From positions 73,398,189 through 73,462,188 of the forward strand of contig NC_133324.1 of the NCBI RefSeq assembly GCF_042186555.1: a stretch of 64,000 nucleotides of DNA. Reading direction: 5' to 3'. Shown in pieces: positions 42,450 through 52,806 of this stretch; position 1 is the stretch's first letter; each line of letters opens with the position of its first letter. The stretch comes from Aquarana catesbeiana. Its lineage: Eukaryota; Chordata; Amphibia; Anura; Ranidae. The position numbers were made by a program, and so were the translations under genes. The notes beneath the pieces are model-generated. The model did not search any database, was not told the origin of the DNA, and saw nothing but the letters and a program-made list of their open reading frames with translations.

Positions 42450-42790
42450 CCATACACTATACAAAAAAAAAATTTTTAAAAACGGCCGAACCCATTTTAA
42501 AAAAACGAACCTTCGTCCGTGAGAGCAAACGATAGTGCCATCATGTAATGACCGATAAATCGTTCAGTGAACATAAATTAATCCATTTTTTGTTTTTTTT
42601 TTTTTTTTTACATATTCCTAGTACAAACACATTAACCTTTCAATCTATCATTCGTTAATTTCCAAACTTGTCCATTTTTTTTTGGCTCAAAAATGTCCCA
42701 ATGATTTTCAATTGTGCCCATTAACTGGCCAAAAAACAAACGAACTGGCCAAATGACCGAATTTCGGCCTATTTTTCGTATAGTGTATGG
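42450..42790. mobile_element. MITE with CCATACACTATAC ends
   Basis: CCATACACTATAC at 42450-42462 and GTATAGTGTATGG at 42778-42790 are perfect inverted repeats enclosing A/T-rich DNA with CGAA/TTCG motifs ('ggccgaa', 'cgaatttcgg'). Target duplication not resolved. Confidence 0.55.
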
Positions 42791-43018
42791 CCAGCAAAAG
42801 GATAATTTTCAAGTGTAGGACTGGGCAAACACAGGTGATTTGTGTTCGCTCGATTAGTCGTTCACGACTGCTGCACATATATAGTGATGCATTTTTAGCG
42901 CTTTTGGCAGATTTCCACTATAGTCCATTTAACATGGTTTCCTATGGAACACGTTCTGTAGTGCAAATCTGCAAATTGCAAAAAGCACTAAAAATGCATA
43001 GGTGTGGATCAGGCCTAA

Positions 43019-43229
43019 GGCTTGGTTCACACCTCCGCATTTTTCGCGCATTTTCAGTTTTGCAGAAAAACACTACAGTCCATTTAACATGGTTTCCTAT
43101 GGCTGTAGTTCACATCTGTGCTTTTTATGGGCCAGGGACTTTTCTAGTGTTTGGTTCCATAGACTTTATTGGATCAAAAACCTGTACTGAAAAATGGAAA
43201 CTGCAACCTGCATAGGTGTGAACCAGGCC
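43019..43229. mobile_element. Harbinger-like MITE, chain member 1
   Basis: Left end GGCTTGGTTCACACCTCCGC and right end GCATAGGTGTGAACCAGGCC are inverted repeats. TAA lies on each side (43016-43018, 43230-43232). The right TAA is also the left flank of the next MITE. A third partial member lies to the left, ending AGGTGTGGATCAGGCC at 43015. Confidence 0.65.
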
Positions 43230-43232
43230 TAA

Positions 43233-43359
43233 GGCTCGATTCACATCTATGCATGTTGCCTTTGAGCGTTTCTGCAGTGTTTTTTTCGGTGCTTTCCGCA
43301 TTTTTGAACAGCGTTTTTGACGAGTTTCGCTTTTTTTTTTTTTTTTTATACTGTATACA

Positions 43360-43390
<31 letters not shown>

Positions 43391-43660
43391 CACAAAACGC
43401 GTCAAAAACACTGCAAAAAAGCTGTACTTGCGTTTTTGATGCTGGTCCATTGAATTCTATTACATGCAAAACGCTGCATTTTGCATGAAAAAAAAAAAAA
43501 AAAAAAAAAAGTCCCTGACCCTTTCCAAAAACGCAGAGGCACAAAAATGCATTAATGTCCATAGGAACCCATGTTAAAAAATTCCCATGCATTTCTGCAA
43601 AATGCATAAAAAAAAAAAAAAAACAAAAAAAAAAAAAAACACATTAGTGTGAATGGAGCC
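43233..43660. mobile_element. Harbinger-like MITE, chain member 2
   Basis: Begins GGCTCGATTCACATCTATGC directly after the shared TAA and ends TAGTGTGAATGGAGCC, followed by TTA. Interior has repeated 'aaaacgc' and 'tgcgttttt' motifs and poly-A/poly-T tracts that can fold back. Confidence 0.6.
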
Positions 43661-43985
43661 TTAGAGCATTGCTTGGTGATCAGAGATTATTCGCTCCCAC
43701 ATGCTTTACTCCATTGTTCCCTATGCACAGCATAATTTGGCTATTTTAGTAACACGACAATACGAAAAATAAGCCGTGTGCGCTAATCCACAACAAGTGT
43801 CAGCAGACAACTAAATAGAAAAGGTAAATGTGTATTTCTGCTCGGTCAGTTCTCTACTCCCAACACCTCTGCCAGATCCTATATGATTGCCTGACCATTT
43901 AAATCAATATGGCATTGCCCGTCTAACTGAACCCCTCAAAGTCCTTTGCAAAAACAAAAATGTGTTACCAGGTTATGCTTAGAGT

Positions 43986-44242
43986 AGGGTTGCCACTTTT
44001 TTTTTCTTCAAGCTGAACATTTTAGAAGCACACAGTCTTTTTTTTTGGTCTACACTATAGGATTGCAAAAGACCTGGGGCACCTTTGGGCACTCGAAAGA
44101 ATAGTAATGTGGCAACATAATGCCCCCTCACCCTCCTGTCAGGCCCTTTTCTGAGCCACATTCCTGTCTGAATAATGTGTCCGGGTTTCAGGCGGACCAA
44201 AACCCAGACTGTCCGGGTGAATCATGGACAGGTGGCAGCCCT
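43986..44242. mobile_element. MITE with AGGGTTGCCAC ends
   Basis: AGGGTTGCCAC at 43986 and GGTGGCAGCCCT at 44242 are inverted repeats, with 'gtgtccgggttt' near the right end as in the element at 51536-51704. Flanks GCTTAGAG and ACTTAGGAG match apart from one base gap, suggesting an 8-10 bp duplication. Confidence 0.55.
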
Positions 44243-44599
44243 AACTTAGGAGGGATAAACAGTTCCATTTGGGATCTATAGAAAGTATACTGCTTAGACC
44301 AGAGTTCATTTATAAAAATGCCCAGAATGTGTAGAGTAGACCCCAAGGGGAGTTGGATCAGCAAACAAAACAAGTGGCGATAGGGCCAGATTTATCATTA
44401 AACAAGGCAGGCCTGTGCCTATATAGAGAAAAGAGATGGGTTTCCTTGTATTACTGGACATACACATTTTCCCCCATCATTAGTGGAAATAAGGTCATCA
44501 CGTTAGCTTATTAGGAAACGATTAGGGGCAGACCAAGAATGTGGTCTGTGTAGATGTAAAAAAAAAAAATTATATATATATATTACACACACAATCAGC

Positions 44600-45290
44600 C
44601 TTAACTTGTATGTCCAGGACATCTCACAAATGTTCAATTGACCTGAGACCTTAAGAATTGAGGCCAAGTCAACACCTCAAACTCGTTGACTTCCTCAAAC
44701 CATTATTGAACCATTTTTGCAGTGTGGCATTATCCTGCTGAAAGAGGCCACAGCCATCAGTGAATACGGTTTCCATGAAGGAGTCTACTTATTCAGCAAC
44801 AATGTTTTAGGTAGGCGATACATGTCAAAAGGAACATCAACATGAATGGTGGGACCCAAGGTTTCCTAGCAGAATATTGCCCAAAGCATCACACTGCCCC
44901 TGCCAGCTTGTCTTCTTCCCATTCTGCATCCTGGTGCCACCTCTTCACCAGGTAAGTGACACACACCCTCGGCTGTCCAAATGATGTAAAAGAAAAATGT
45001 GATCCATCAGATCAGGCCCCCTCCTGCCATTGCTTTGTGGTCCAGTTATGATGGTCATGTGCCATTGCTTTTGGCTGTGGACACGGGTCAGCATGGACCA
45101 CCCTGACCAGTCTGTGCCCACACAAAAACTGCAATAACATTTTTTTCTGCTTTCGACACCAGCTTTAGGGACAACATGTTTACTTACTGCTTAAAATATC
45201 CAAATGACTTTCAGATGCCATAGTAATGAGATAATCAATGCTATTCACTTTACCCGTCAGTCTTCTATTTTTATGGCTGATCGGTGTATA
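44600..45290 (-). mobile_element. Tc1-like element, decayed, minus strand
   Basis: Contains minus-sense Tc1 landmarks: 'gtggcattatcctgctgaaagaggccacagccatcag', 'gcccaaagcatcacactgcc' and 'gtgatccatcagatcaggcc' (the WSDET region), and ends TATGGCTGATCGGTGTA near 45290, a terminal repeat of a widespread vertebrate Tc1 family. Large internal deletions remove most of the transposase, including the N-terminal DNA-binding half. Confidence 0.8.
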
Positions 45291-45307
45291 CACACACAGT
45301 ATATCTA

Positions 45308-46512
45308 CACTCACCGGCCACTTTATTAGGTACACCTGTTCAATTGCTCTGGAACACAAATTGCTAATCAGCCAATCACATGACAGCAACTCAACACATT
45401 TTAGAAATCTTGACGTGGTGAAGACGACTTGTTGAAATTCAAACTGAGCCTCAGAATGGGGAAGAAAGGGGATTTAGGTGGCTTTGAACGTGGTATGCTT
45501 GTTGGTGCCAGAAGGGCTGGTCTGAGGATTTCAAAAACTGCTGATCTACTGGAATTTTCATGCACAACCATCTCTCGGGTGTACAGAGAATGGTCCGGAA
45601 AAAAAAAAGGAAATATCCAGTGAGCGGCAGTTGTGTGGAGGAAAATGCCTTGTTGATGTCAAAGGATAATGGGCAGACTGGATCGAGATAATAGAAAGGC
45701 AACAGTAACTCAAACAACCACGAGTTAAAACCAAGGTATGCAGAATACCATCTCTGAATGCACAACACATCGAACCTTGAAGCAGATGGGCTACGGCAGC
45801 AGAAGACCACACCGGGTGCCACTCCTGTCAGCTAACAGCAGGAAACAGACTACAATTCGCACAGGCTCACCAAAATTGGACAATTGAAGATTGGAAAAAC
45901 ATTGCCTGGTCTGATGAGGCTCAATTTCAGCTGCGACATTCAGATGGTCGGGTCAGAATTTGGTGTAAACAACATGAAAGCATGGATCCATCCTGCCTTG
46001 TATCAACGGTTCAGGCTGGTGGGGGTGTAATGGTGTGGGGGATATTTTCTTGGCACACTTTGGGCCCCTTAGTACCAACTGAGCATCAGTTAAACACCAC
46101 GACCTACCTGAGTATTGTTGCTGACCATGTCCATCCCTTTATGACTACAGTGTACTCATCTTCTGATGGCTCCTTCCAGCAGGATAATAATACACCATGT
46201 CACAAAGCTCCAATCATCTCACCACTGGACAATGAGGTCCCTGTACTCCAATGGCCTCCACAGTCATCAGATCTCATCCAATAGAGCACCTTTGGGATGT
46301 GGTGGAACGGGAGATTCGCATCATGGATGTGCAGCCAACAAATCTGCAGCAACTGCGTGATGCTATTATGTCACTATGGACCAAAAATCTCAAAAGAAAT
46401 GTTTCCAACACCTTGTTGAATCTATGCCATGAAGAATTAAGGCAGTTCTGAGGGCAAAAGGGGGTCCAACCCGGTACTAGCACAGTGTACCTAATAAAGT
46501 GGCCGGTAAGTG
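45308..46512 (+). mobile_element. Tc1-like transposon, CACTCACCGGCC family
   Basis: A 1,205-bp element with ends CACTCACCGGCCACTTTATT and the complement of AATAAAGTGGCCGGTAAGTG, flanked by TA at 45306-45307 and 46513-46514. This terminal repeat is that of a Tc1 family described from teleost fishes and lampreys, known for horizontal transfer. Both ends and the target duplication are intact. Confidence 0.92.
45456..46451 (+). pseudogene. Tc1 transposase (CACTCACCGGCC family), broken
   Basis: Starts MGKKGDLGGFERGMLVGARR at 45456 with a helix-turn-helix (GLRISKTADLLEFSCTTISRVYREW). A stop at 45621 ends this frame; several stops and frameshifts follow. Catalytic residues are recognisable in different frames: WSDEAQ near 45905, FQQDNNTPCH near 46170 and HPIEHLW near 46265. 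The triad is therefore preserved in sequence but not in a single reading frame, so the loss of function is by frame breaks rather than active-site change. Confidence 0.9.
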
Positions 46513-46514
46513 TA

Positions 46515-47311
46515 CATCGGATGCGCAGTCATTACTCAATCACAAATCTCTGCACAGTCATTACATAAACCCACACAACTTGCTTTACAGAATGTATACA
46601 AATGTGTCAGATCCCATTGAAACAATGTTTCCAGGTGCAGGAAAGACACATTTGTATGGAATGAGATTGTTGAATCATCTTTGGAAGAGAAACAAAATAT
46701 GCATAATAATTAAATCTTTTTTTAGATATAAAAAAATAAAATTAAAAAATAAAAGGAATTATTGGTTACAATTAATTGCATTTATTATTAAACACAACTA
46801 GAGTAACTAAGTAAATTTCACCAGGTGGACATTCAGGTGTCCTGTTTTTACACGTGCATCCAGGAATAGTCATCAAAAAGATGACCTCATCAGTCGGCTT
46901 CTGCTCATTCACTGTACAATCACTGACTGGGCTTTGAAAACTTCAGAACTGGATGGACGGAAATACAAATCCTTTGGCAGTTAAAACGGTTTCTATACTT
47001 GCATTTCATTTGTGCATTTTGCCAGTTTAAAGTAAAATAGCTGAACTATTTCAGCAACACAGATTGGGCTGTCTGGAAAAATCTGCTGCAGGCCCGGTAC
47101 ACATCAGCGCGTTTCCGAAAGCATGACAAAACCGCACAGAAAACGTGTGCTTTGCACATTTTGGCAAATGTGCTGCAAATGCATCATCACATGTGCTATT
47201 AATTGTTAATGGCACTCTAAGCATGGGCCGCAGGTGCGCGTTTGCCGCATGGTAAATGCACTAAATATGCTCAGTATAAAAAAAGTGCCACACTCCATGC
47301 CAAAAAAAGGT
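46515..47311. other. No gene recognised
   Basis: AT-rich with a segment at 47095-47240 of the 'gcccggtacacatcagcgcgtttcc' MITE style but lacking paired ends. Confidence 0.4.
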
Positions 47312-47314
47312 TTA

Positions 47315-47565
47315 GGCTCTGTTTCCACTATTGCGAGCTGTGGTGCGACTTGACACATGTGAAGCCGCATGACAAGTCAAAATCCATGTATTTCAAAGGT
47401 CCCCGTGCGACTCCAAAAAAAGGTTTTTGTACTACTTTGTTCCAACTTTGGTGCGACTTGTACTCCCATGGTTCACACCAGTCCATGACATCGCATCAAA
47501 AATCGCATTGCAAAGTCACACTGCAAATCGCGTGACTTTGGGGTCGCAATCGTGGAAACCCAGCC
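47315..47565. mobile_element. Harbinger-like MITE with TTA duplication
   Basis: GGCTCTGTTTCCACTATTGC and CGCAATCGTGGAAACCCAGCC are imperfect inverted repeats; TTA is present at 47312-47314 and 47566-47568. Internal 'gtgcgacttg' blocks are repeated. 251 bp, non-coding. Confidence 0.65.
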
Positions 47566-49129
47566 TTAGAACTTCTTTGGGGCGCTTGTGTGTAGGGCAG
47601 CCCATTCAAGTGAATGGGCTGCCCTATGTGCAAAGAGTAGAAAAACAAAAAAAGTAGTAAAAAAAAAACAAAACAAAAATGCAGGAATGCAAGTTCCCGC
47701 TGCCCTTAGATGTGAATGGGGCCTAAGTACTCTCTTTCCTGCAGATTCGTATGACCTTCCTTATGTAAATCAACAATACTGTGAAATCTCTACAGAGGGA
47801 TGTCTTATATCCACCAATAGTTCAAGTCAGGAGAGAAATACCTCTCAGATTATGATCAGTACACAGTGGGGAGCGCAGCACAACTCAAGCTGGATCAGAA
47901 GCCAGAGCTCACAATAGTATTTTGGCTGCACACCAAACACTACATATGTCAGCAAAATGTAAGGGAGCTTTATTGTGGTCATCATAGAAGGGTATACTGT
48001 TACAGAACCATGCAAGGTCTCCTTTATAAGGGAACAGTGACAGCCCTCAGACTGAGTGGTTGAAGCCCCAAGACAAGTAGAAATCCTTGCCTTCGCCAGC
48101 TCAAGATGCCACTCAGCACCTTCGTCAGCTTAGGACATCACCCAGCGCCTCTGCCATCTCAGGGCGCCCCCAAATCTGCACCAGACCCCCCCCCCCCCCA
48201 AAAAAAACAAAACAAAAAAAAACCAACACACAATCAAACTTCAGCCATGTTAGAACCTTAGCCTGCCTAAGCAATTCCAGAACTTACCCATGCCTTCACC
48301 AGATCAGAATGTCTCAAACATCTCAAACCTTGACTAGATCAGAACCCTTGCATTTCAGCACCAGCTCAAAAAGTCCAAAAACCTCAGCTGGTTGAGAACC
48401 CTTTCCTTATTAAATTAGGTCATATCCTTTGCCTGTCTCAGCCATATCAGAACACACTTATACCACTTCCAGATCAGAACACATCCCGTCTCAGCTTGAT
48501 CAGAACCTTGGCCTTTCTTACACAGATCAGAACCTACCCAAGCCTTCACCAGATCAGAGCATCCCAACCTCCGAAACCTTGACCAGATCAAAAATATTGC
48601 CTTATTCCACCAGCTTAGCAAGTCCCCAAACCTCAGCCAGCTGAGAACCCTTGCCTTCTCCCACAAGATAAACATTTTTGCCTGTCTCAGCCATACCAGA
48701 ACATTTTCAAGCATTTTTCAGATCAGAATACATCTGTCTCAGCTAGATCAGAACCTACCCAAGCTTCAATCAGTTCAGAACATTCCCAAAACTTGACCAG
48801 ATCAGAACTCTTGCCATACCCCACCAGCTCAGAAAGTCCCCAAACCTCGGTCAGTTGAAAAACACTTGCCTTTCTCCTCAGGATGTTCCCAACCTCTCAA
48901 ACCTCCACCAGATCAGAACTATTTCCGTACTCCACCAGCTCAGAAAGTCCTCAAACCTCAGCCAGCTCATAACCTTGGCCTTCTTCCACCAGGCCAGAAC
49001 CTTTTGCCTGTCTACATTAAATCAGAACATACCCAAGCCTCCACCAGATCAGAACGTCCAAACCTCACCAGATCAAGACTTTTGCTTTATCCATCAGCTC
49101 AGGAAGTCCCCTAATCTCAGCCAGCTAAT

Positions 49130-49475
49130 GCCCGGTACACACGATCGGAAAATAGTCCGAAAAATACCGATTTCGGAGCGATCGTATGATAATCTGATCA
49201 GGACAGTTCATCCGATACTATTTGATAAGACATGCACGATAAAAAAAATTTGTACGATGCTAGATAGTACAATTTTTGTTTAATCAGTACATCTGTAGTT
49301 CCAAAATGCAATACAAATGCATTACAACACAACATCACTTCCAAATTTTTATTCTGTCCTACGTGAATTTTCATGACTTTAGTAATCTCAGATTCGATCA
49401 TGCAAAAAGAAAAAAAAAAAAAAAACAAAAACACGGACGATCATTCGTCTAATAATCTCATCGTGTACACCGGGC
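49130..49475. mobile_element. MITE inside the tandem array
   Basis: Left end GCCCGGTACACACGATCGGA and right end ATCGTGTACACCGGGC are inverted repeats. The array motif 'cagccagct' before it continues as 'gagaacacttgcc' after it, which is the normal array order, so the MITE inserted into an existing array. Same style as the element at 844-1278; target duplication not resolved. Confidence 0.7.
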
Positions 49476-49589
49476 TTGAGAACACTTGCCTTCTTCCACC
49501 AGATCAGAACCTCTACCTGTCTACACCAAATCAGAACCTACCCAGAAACTCCACCATATCCTCAAGCCTCCCTGAAACCAGGACTTTGC

Positions 49590-49745
49590 TTTATAATGTT
49601 CAACATATTCCCAACCACCTGCTTTTCGCCTTCCTCTGGATCAACTGTGGGTATAGGATTGGGTATATGGGATTGTATGATATATATTTTTTTTATGGTT
49701 GAACTAGATGGACTTGTGTCTTTTTTTTCCAACCTATGTAACCTC
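49590..49745 (+). repeat. Short dispersed repeat with TTGAACTAGATGGACTTGTG
   Basis: The block 'ggttgaactagatggacttgtgtc' plus 'ttttccaacctatgtaac' is a 3'-end signature I recognise from interspersed repeats in amphibian and fish genomes, but I cannot name the family. It also interrupts the array. Confidence 0.45.
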
Positions 49746-50159
49746 AATCAGATCAGAACTCTTGCCATACTCCACCAGCTCCGAAAGTCCCCAAACCTCA
49801 GCCTGTCACCAGATCAAAACCTTTTGCCTGCCTTCTCTAGATCAGAACATACCCAAACCTCCACCACCTACTCAAGCCTTCATCAGACCAGGGCTTTGCT
49901 CCCACCAGATCAGAACTCTTGCCTTATCCACCAGATCAGAAAGTCCCCAAACCTCAGGCAGCTCATAACCCTTGTCTTCTTCCACCACCAGATCAGAACC
50001 TACCCAGGAACCCCCCACCATGTCCTCCAGCCTCCCCCAGACCAGGACTTCGCTTCCACCAGCTCAGAACATACCCCATCCCGATCCTGAACCCCTCTCC
50101 TGGTGGGATCTCTCCATCAGGAGGACACATAGCCCAGTGTACCCCCCCCCCCCCCCATC

Positions 50160-50420
50160 CGTCTTACCTGGCTGAGCCCCGCTTCTCTCCAGCCGATCTC
50201 TTCCTCTGGCGGTTCCGATCCAGTCGTCAATCCCAGCTGGGCTCTGTCAGTCCATGCTCACAATGGCTCCTTCCCTCCCTCCACGCCGAGTCACACCCGA
50301 CCAACCCGTCTGACAACTTTTCTCTGGCTCTCCGCTGCCGGCCCGGAGACGTCTCACCTGGAGGGGGGGGACTGGCTGCGGCAAGCAGGGGGGGTCACGT
50401 GACCTCAGGTAAGGGCAGGG
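50160..50420 (-). promoter_or_regulatory. Candidate CpG-rich promoter and non-coding first exon
   Basis: A GC-rich, CpG-containing block unlike its surroundings. On the minus strand it contains the palindrome GTCACGTGAC (50394-50403), a USF/E-box type site, then purine-rich sequence resembling a 5' untranslated exon. That sequence ends GGGGCTCAGCCAG followed by GTAAGAC at about 50168, a strong splice donor. The only ATG in the putative exon opens two codons. No downstream exon is visible in lower coordinates, so the gene, if any, has a very long first intron. Could instead be GC-rich repeat sequence. Confidence 0.35.
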
Positions 50421-51104
50421 ACCGACCGGGGGCTTTAGTGATGGTAATTACCTTCTTCTTCCTCCTCCTCCTGCTCAGCCTCCCCCTCCTCTTCCTCCTG
50501 GTATTTGAATGTGCTCAGGTTACTCAGTCAAATAAAAGGAGATGAATAAGTATTGTAAGCAAATGTCGGCTGCCTGTGAATCAATAGGATGTACACGCCA
50601 GGTGGGTGAATGTGGGGCCCCTGGGTGTGCTGGATGGGGCCCCTTGCCACCTTCCTGGCTCAGATTTGCAAAGGCTCTGATAATGGATACAAGGTGACCA
50701 ATGAGAGTAGGACAACCCAAGGTGACCCAAAAAAAAACAGGAGCCCATTTACATTCTTGCGGTGCGTAAATGTGCGTTATGTTCTGCATCCATCTGCATG
50801 GCACATTAACGCCCCCTCCAAAAATAGGAAATGCTACATCATTTTAAACGCAACTTACTATGTTACGTTGTGGCATGCTGCAACGCATGTGTGCGTTGCC
50901 TTAGTTCGTTAAAAATGAATGATCCAGGTTGCGGTAACGTATGCACTGACGCAAAGAAAAAAAATGGAAACAGGCCAAAGCACATATGGTGACAATTTTT
51001 TTTTAGTTTTGGATAGAAGAGGTAAAGCCCAAGTCCAGGCGCCCTAAAATATTTAACCCTTGCAGTGGGCACCCCCCATGCTGCAATGGCTTAATGCTCC
51101 TGTA
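50421..51104. other. No gene recognised
   Basis: Upstream flank of the GC-rich block. Contains a CT-rich stretch at 50448-50505. No coding supported. Confidence 0.4.
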
Positions 51105-51516
51105 GGCTAGGTTCACACTGCTGCGAATTCTATTGCGAATTTGAGCCGTTGCGATCGCTCAAATTCGCAAGTCATTTAAATTACATAGATTAACATTAGT
51201 GCCGTTCACATCGACGCGTTGCGAATATAACCTGCGTGAAAAAAAGGTCCTGTGCGAGTTTACTGCGTTGCGTTGCGAATTTAGTCTCCATAGACATCAA
51301 TGTAAATCGTTCTTGAATCGCATTGATTGGTTCACATATGTGCGAATTCCACCACACTACTCTCCACAAAAACCAGGAAGTACACAGGAAGTTAAGACCC
51401 TTTTTTTTTTTACATTATGATTCCATTGGCTAGACTATCAATCGCAGCTATATCCAACTCCTGAAATTCGCGGTAAAATCGCGGTAAAATCGCACTGCAG
51501 CAGTGTGAACCTAGCC
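51105..51516. mobile_element. MITE with GGCTAGGTTCACACTGC ends
   Basis: GGCTAGGTTCACACTGCTGC and GCAGCAGTGTGAACCTAGCC are perfect 20-bp inverted repeats. The flanks are GTA on the left and TTA on the right. The interior is rich in TTGCGAAT and ATTCGC motifs. Its right flank TTAA is also the border of the next element. Confidence 0.7.
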
Positions 51517-51520
51517 TTAA

Positions 51521-52533
51521 GGATAAGTCCACCCTAGAGTTGCCATCTCATCCCTTTAAACCCAAACACATATTAATTACACAGGTTCTGTGGCTAATTG
51601 AATGCAGGTAAGGCACTAAGTGAGTTTAATTACCACCTTAATCAACCACAAAACCTGTGTAATTAGTAATGTGTCCGGGTTTAAAGGGATGAGGTGGCAA
51701 CCCTAGTCCACCCTAACACTAAAATCCCTGCATCTACAGACAGCCACAATCTAATACGAACCTATCTAACCCTGTAAAGAAGAAATCGGTATACATACCT
51801 TTTTTGAAGCCGATCCGGTCTCCAGCGGAGGAAGCTCTGCAGAGGATACAGCCGGTGTTCTGCCATATACTGTCCTCGTATCAGATAGTGTCCGCCTCGT
51901 ACTGCGCAGGCGCAGCGCCTGCGCAGTACGGAGGAGCAGGAGATGCCGAAAATGCCCGAAGTTGATCAGCTGACCATCAGCTGTACACGGCGCTCGGGCA
52001 CCTGTTAGCGATGGCAGTGTAAGAGAGCCCCTCGCGGGCTCGCTTCGCTCGCCACGCTTCGGGCACGGCCTCGCTGCGCTCGGCAAATATTTATTCTAAC
52101 TCTATGTCCACTTGGATAGTAGGGAATGATCCTGGACATAGGGTAAGAATAAATGCGCAGGCGCCGTGTACAGCTGACGATCAGCTGTTGAACTTCGGAG
52201 ACTTTCGGCGTCTCTTTTGTCCTCCGTACTGCGCCTGCGCAGTACAGGGAGGACACTATATGATAGGGGACTGAATTCGATAAGACACCGGCTGTGAAAT
52301 GAATGGGGAGTGACATCACCCATAGACTTACTATGGGGCTTCCGTTGTCGGCTGTGTCCTCTGGACACGCCTCCACAGCGAAGCAGCGGCTGACAGCTCA
52401 GCGTGGGATCTGGTCGGTTTGGCTTCATAAAAGGTATGTATACTGAGTTCTTCTTTACAGGGTTCGATAGGTTAGTGTTAGATCATGGATGTCTGTAGAT
52501 GCAGGGATTTTAGTGTTAGGGTGGACTTATCCA
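51521..52533. mobile_element. Long-TIR MITE flanked by TTAA
   Basis: The ends GGATAAGTCCACCCTA and its complement are the start of inverted repeats of about 150 bp (through 'ccctgcatctacagaca' and 'ggtatacatacctttt'). TTAA lies at 51517-51520 and 52534-52537. The left arm is split by a 169-bp insertion (51536-51704). The middle holds a 31-base palindrome (51899-51929) of GTACTGCGCAGGCGC type and a second, partial copy near 52227. Non-coding. Confidence 0.7.
51536..51704. mobile_element. Small MITE with 10-bp target duplication
   Basis: Ends AGAGTTGCCATCTCATCCC and the complement of GGGATGAGGTGGCAACCCT are inverted repeats. The decamer AGTCCACCCT occurs directly on both sides (51526-51535 and 51705-51714), a perfect duplication. 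The other arm of the host MITE confirms the empty site. A 9-11 bp duplication points to a Mutator-like element; hAT gives 8. Confidence 0.75.
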
Positions 52534-52537
52534 TTAA

Positions 52538-52804
52538 AGTGATTGTAAATGATCACCTTGTAAAACAACCCATTCAGATTAAAATGTAAATGAAAGGAAA
52601 AACATTTTTGTATAGATATTAAAAAAAACATTATAAATACCTTTTTTCCCTTTTTATAAGATAACACATTCCCTCTGTTCTCAGCTGCATAAGAGCTGGG
52701 GGAGAAGAAGCAGCAGCACAATGAGCTTTCCAGTGAATGGCTGTGCAGCGGGGGCGTGTTAGGACAAGTCTGATCCTTGGAGAAAGTACACTGAGGTCCC
52801 AGCA
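52538..52804 (-). mobile_element. T2-like MITE, truncated by Tc1
   Basis: Begins AGTGATTGTAAATG after TTAA and matches, on the opposite strand, the split element at 34075-35803. Its other end is lost at the Tc1 boundary (52805). Contains an A tract and 'tatgcagctgagaacagag' on the minus strand. Confidence 0.6.
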
Positions 52805-52806
52805 TA

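Larger units (their letters stand above)
48075..50090. repeat. Degenerate tandem array built on CCAGATCAGAAC
   Basis: More than 20 occurrences of GATCAGAAC-like motifs alternate with 'cttgccttcttccacca', 'gctcagaaagtccccaaacctcag' and 'catacccaagcctccacc' blocks in a loose higher-order order. The array is interrupted by a MITE (49130-49475) and a short repeat (49590-49745). Proline/serine-rich open frames across it are products of composition. It runs up to the GC-rich block at 50160. Confidence 0.85.

Noticed and set aside
49476..50545. Proline/serine-rich frames of about 200 codons
   Set aside because: Composition of the CCAGATCAGAAC array and the adjoining GC-rich block; frames overlap each other and show no domain.
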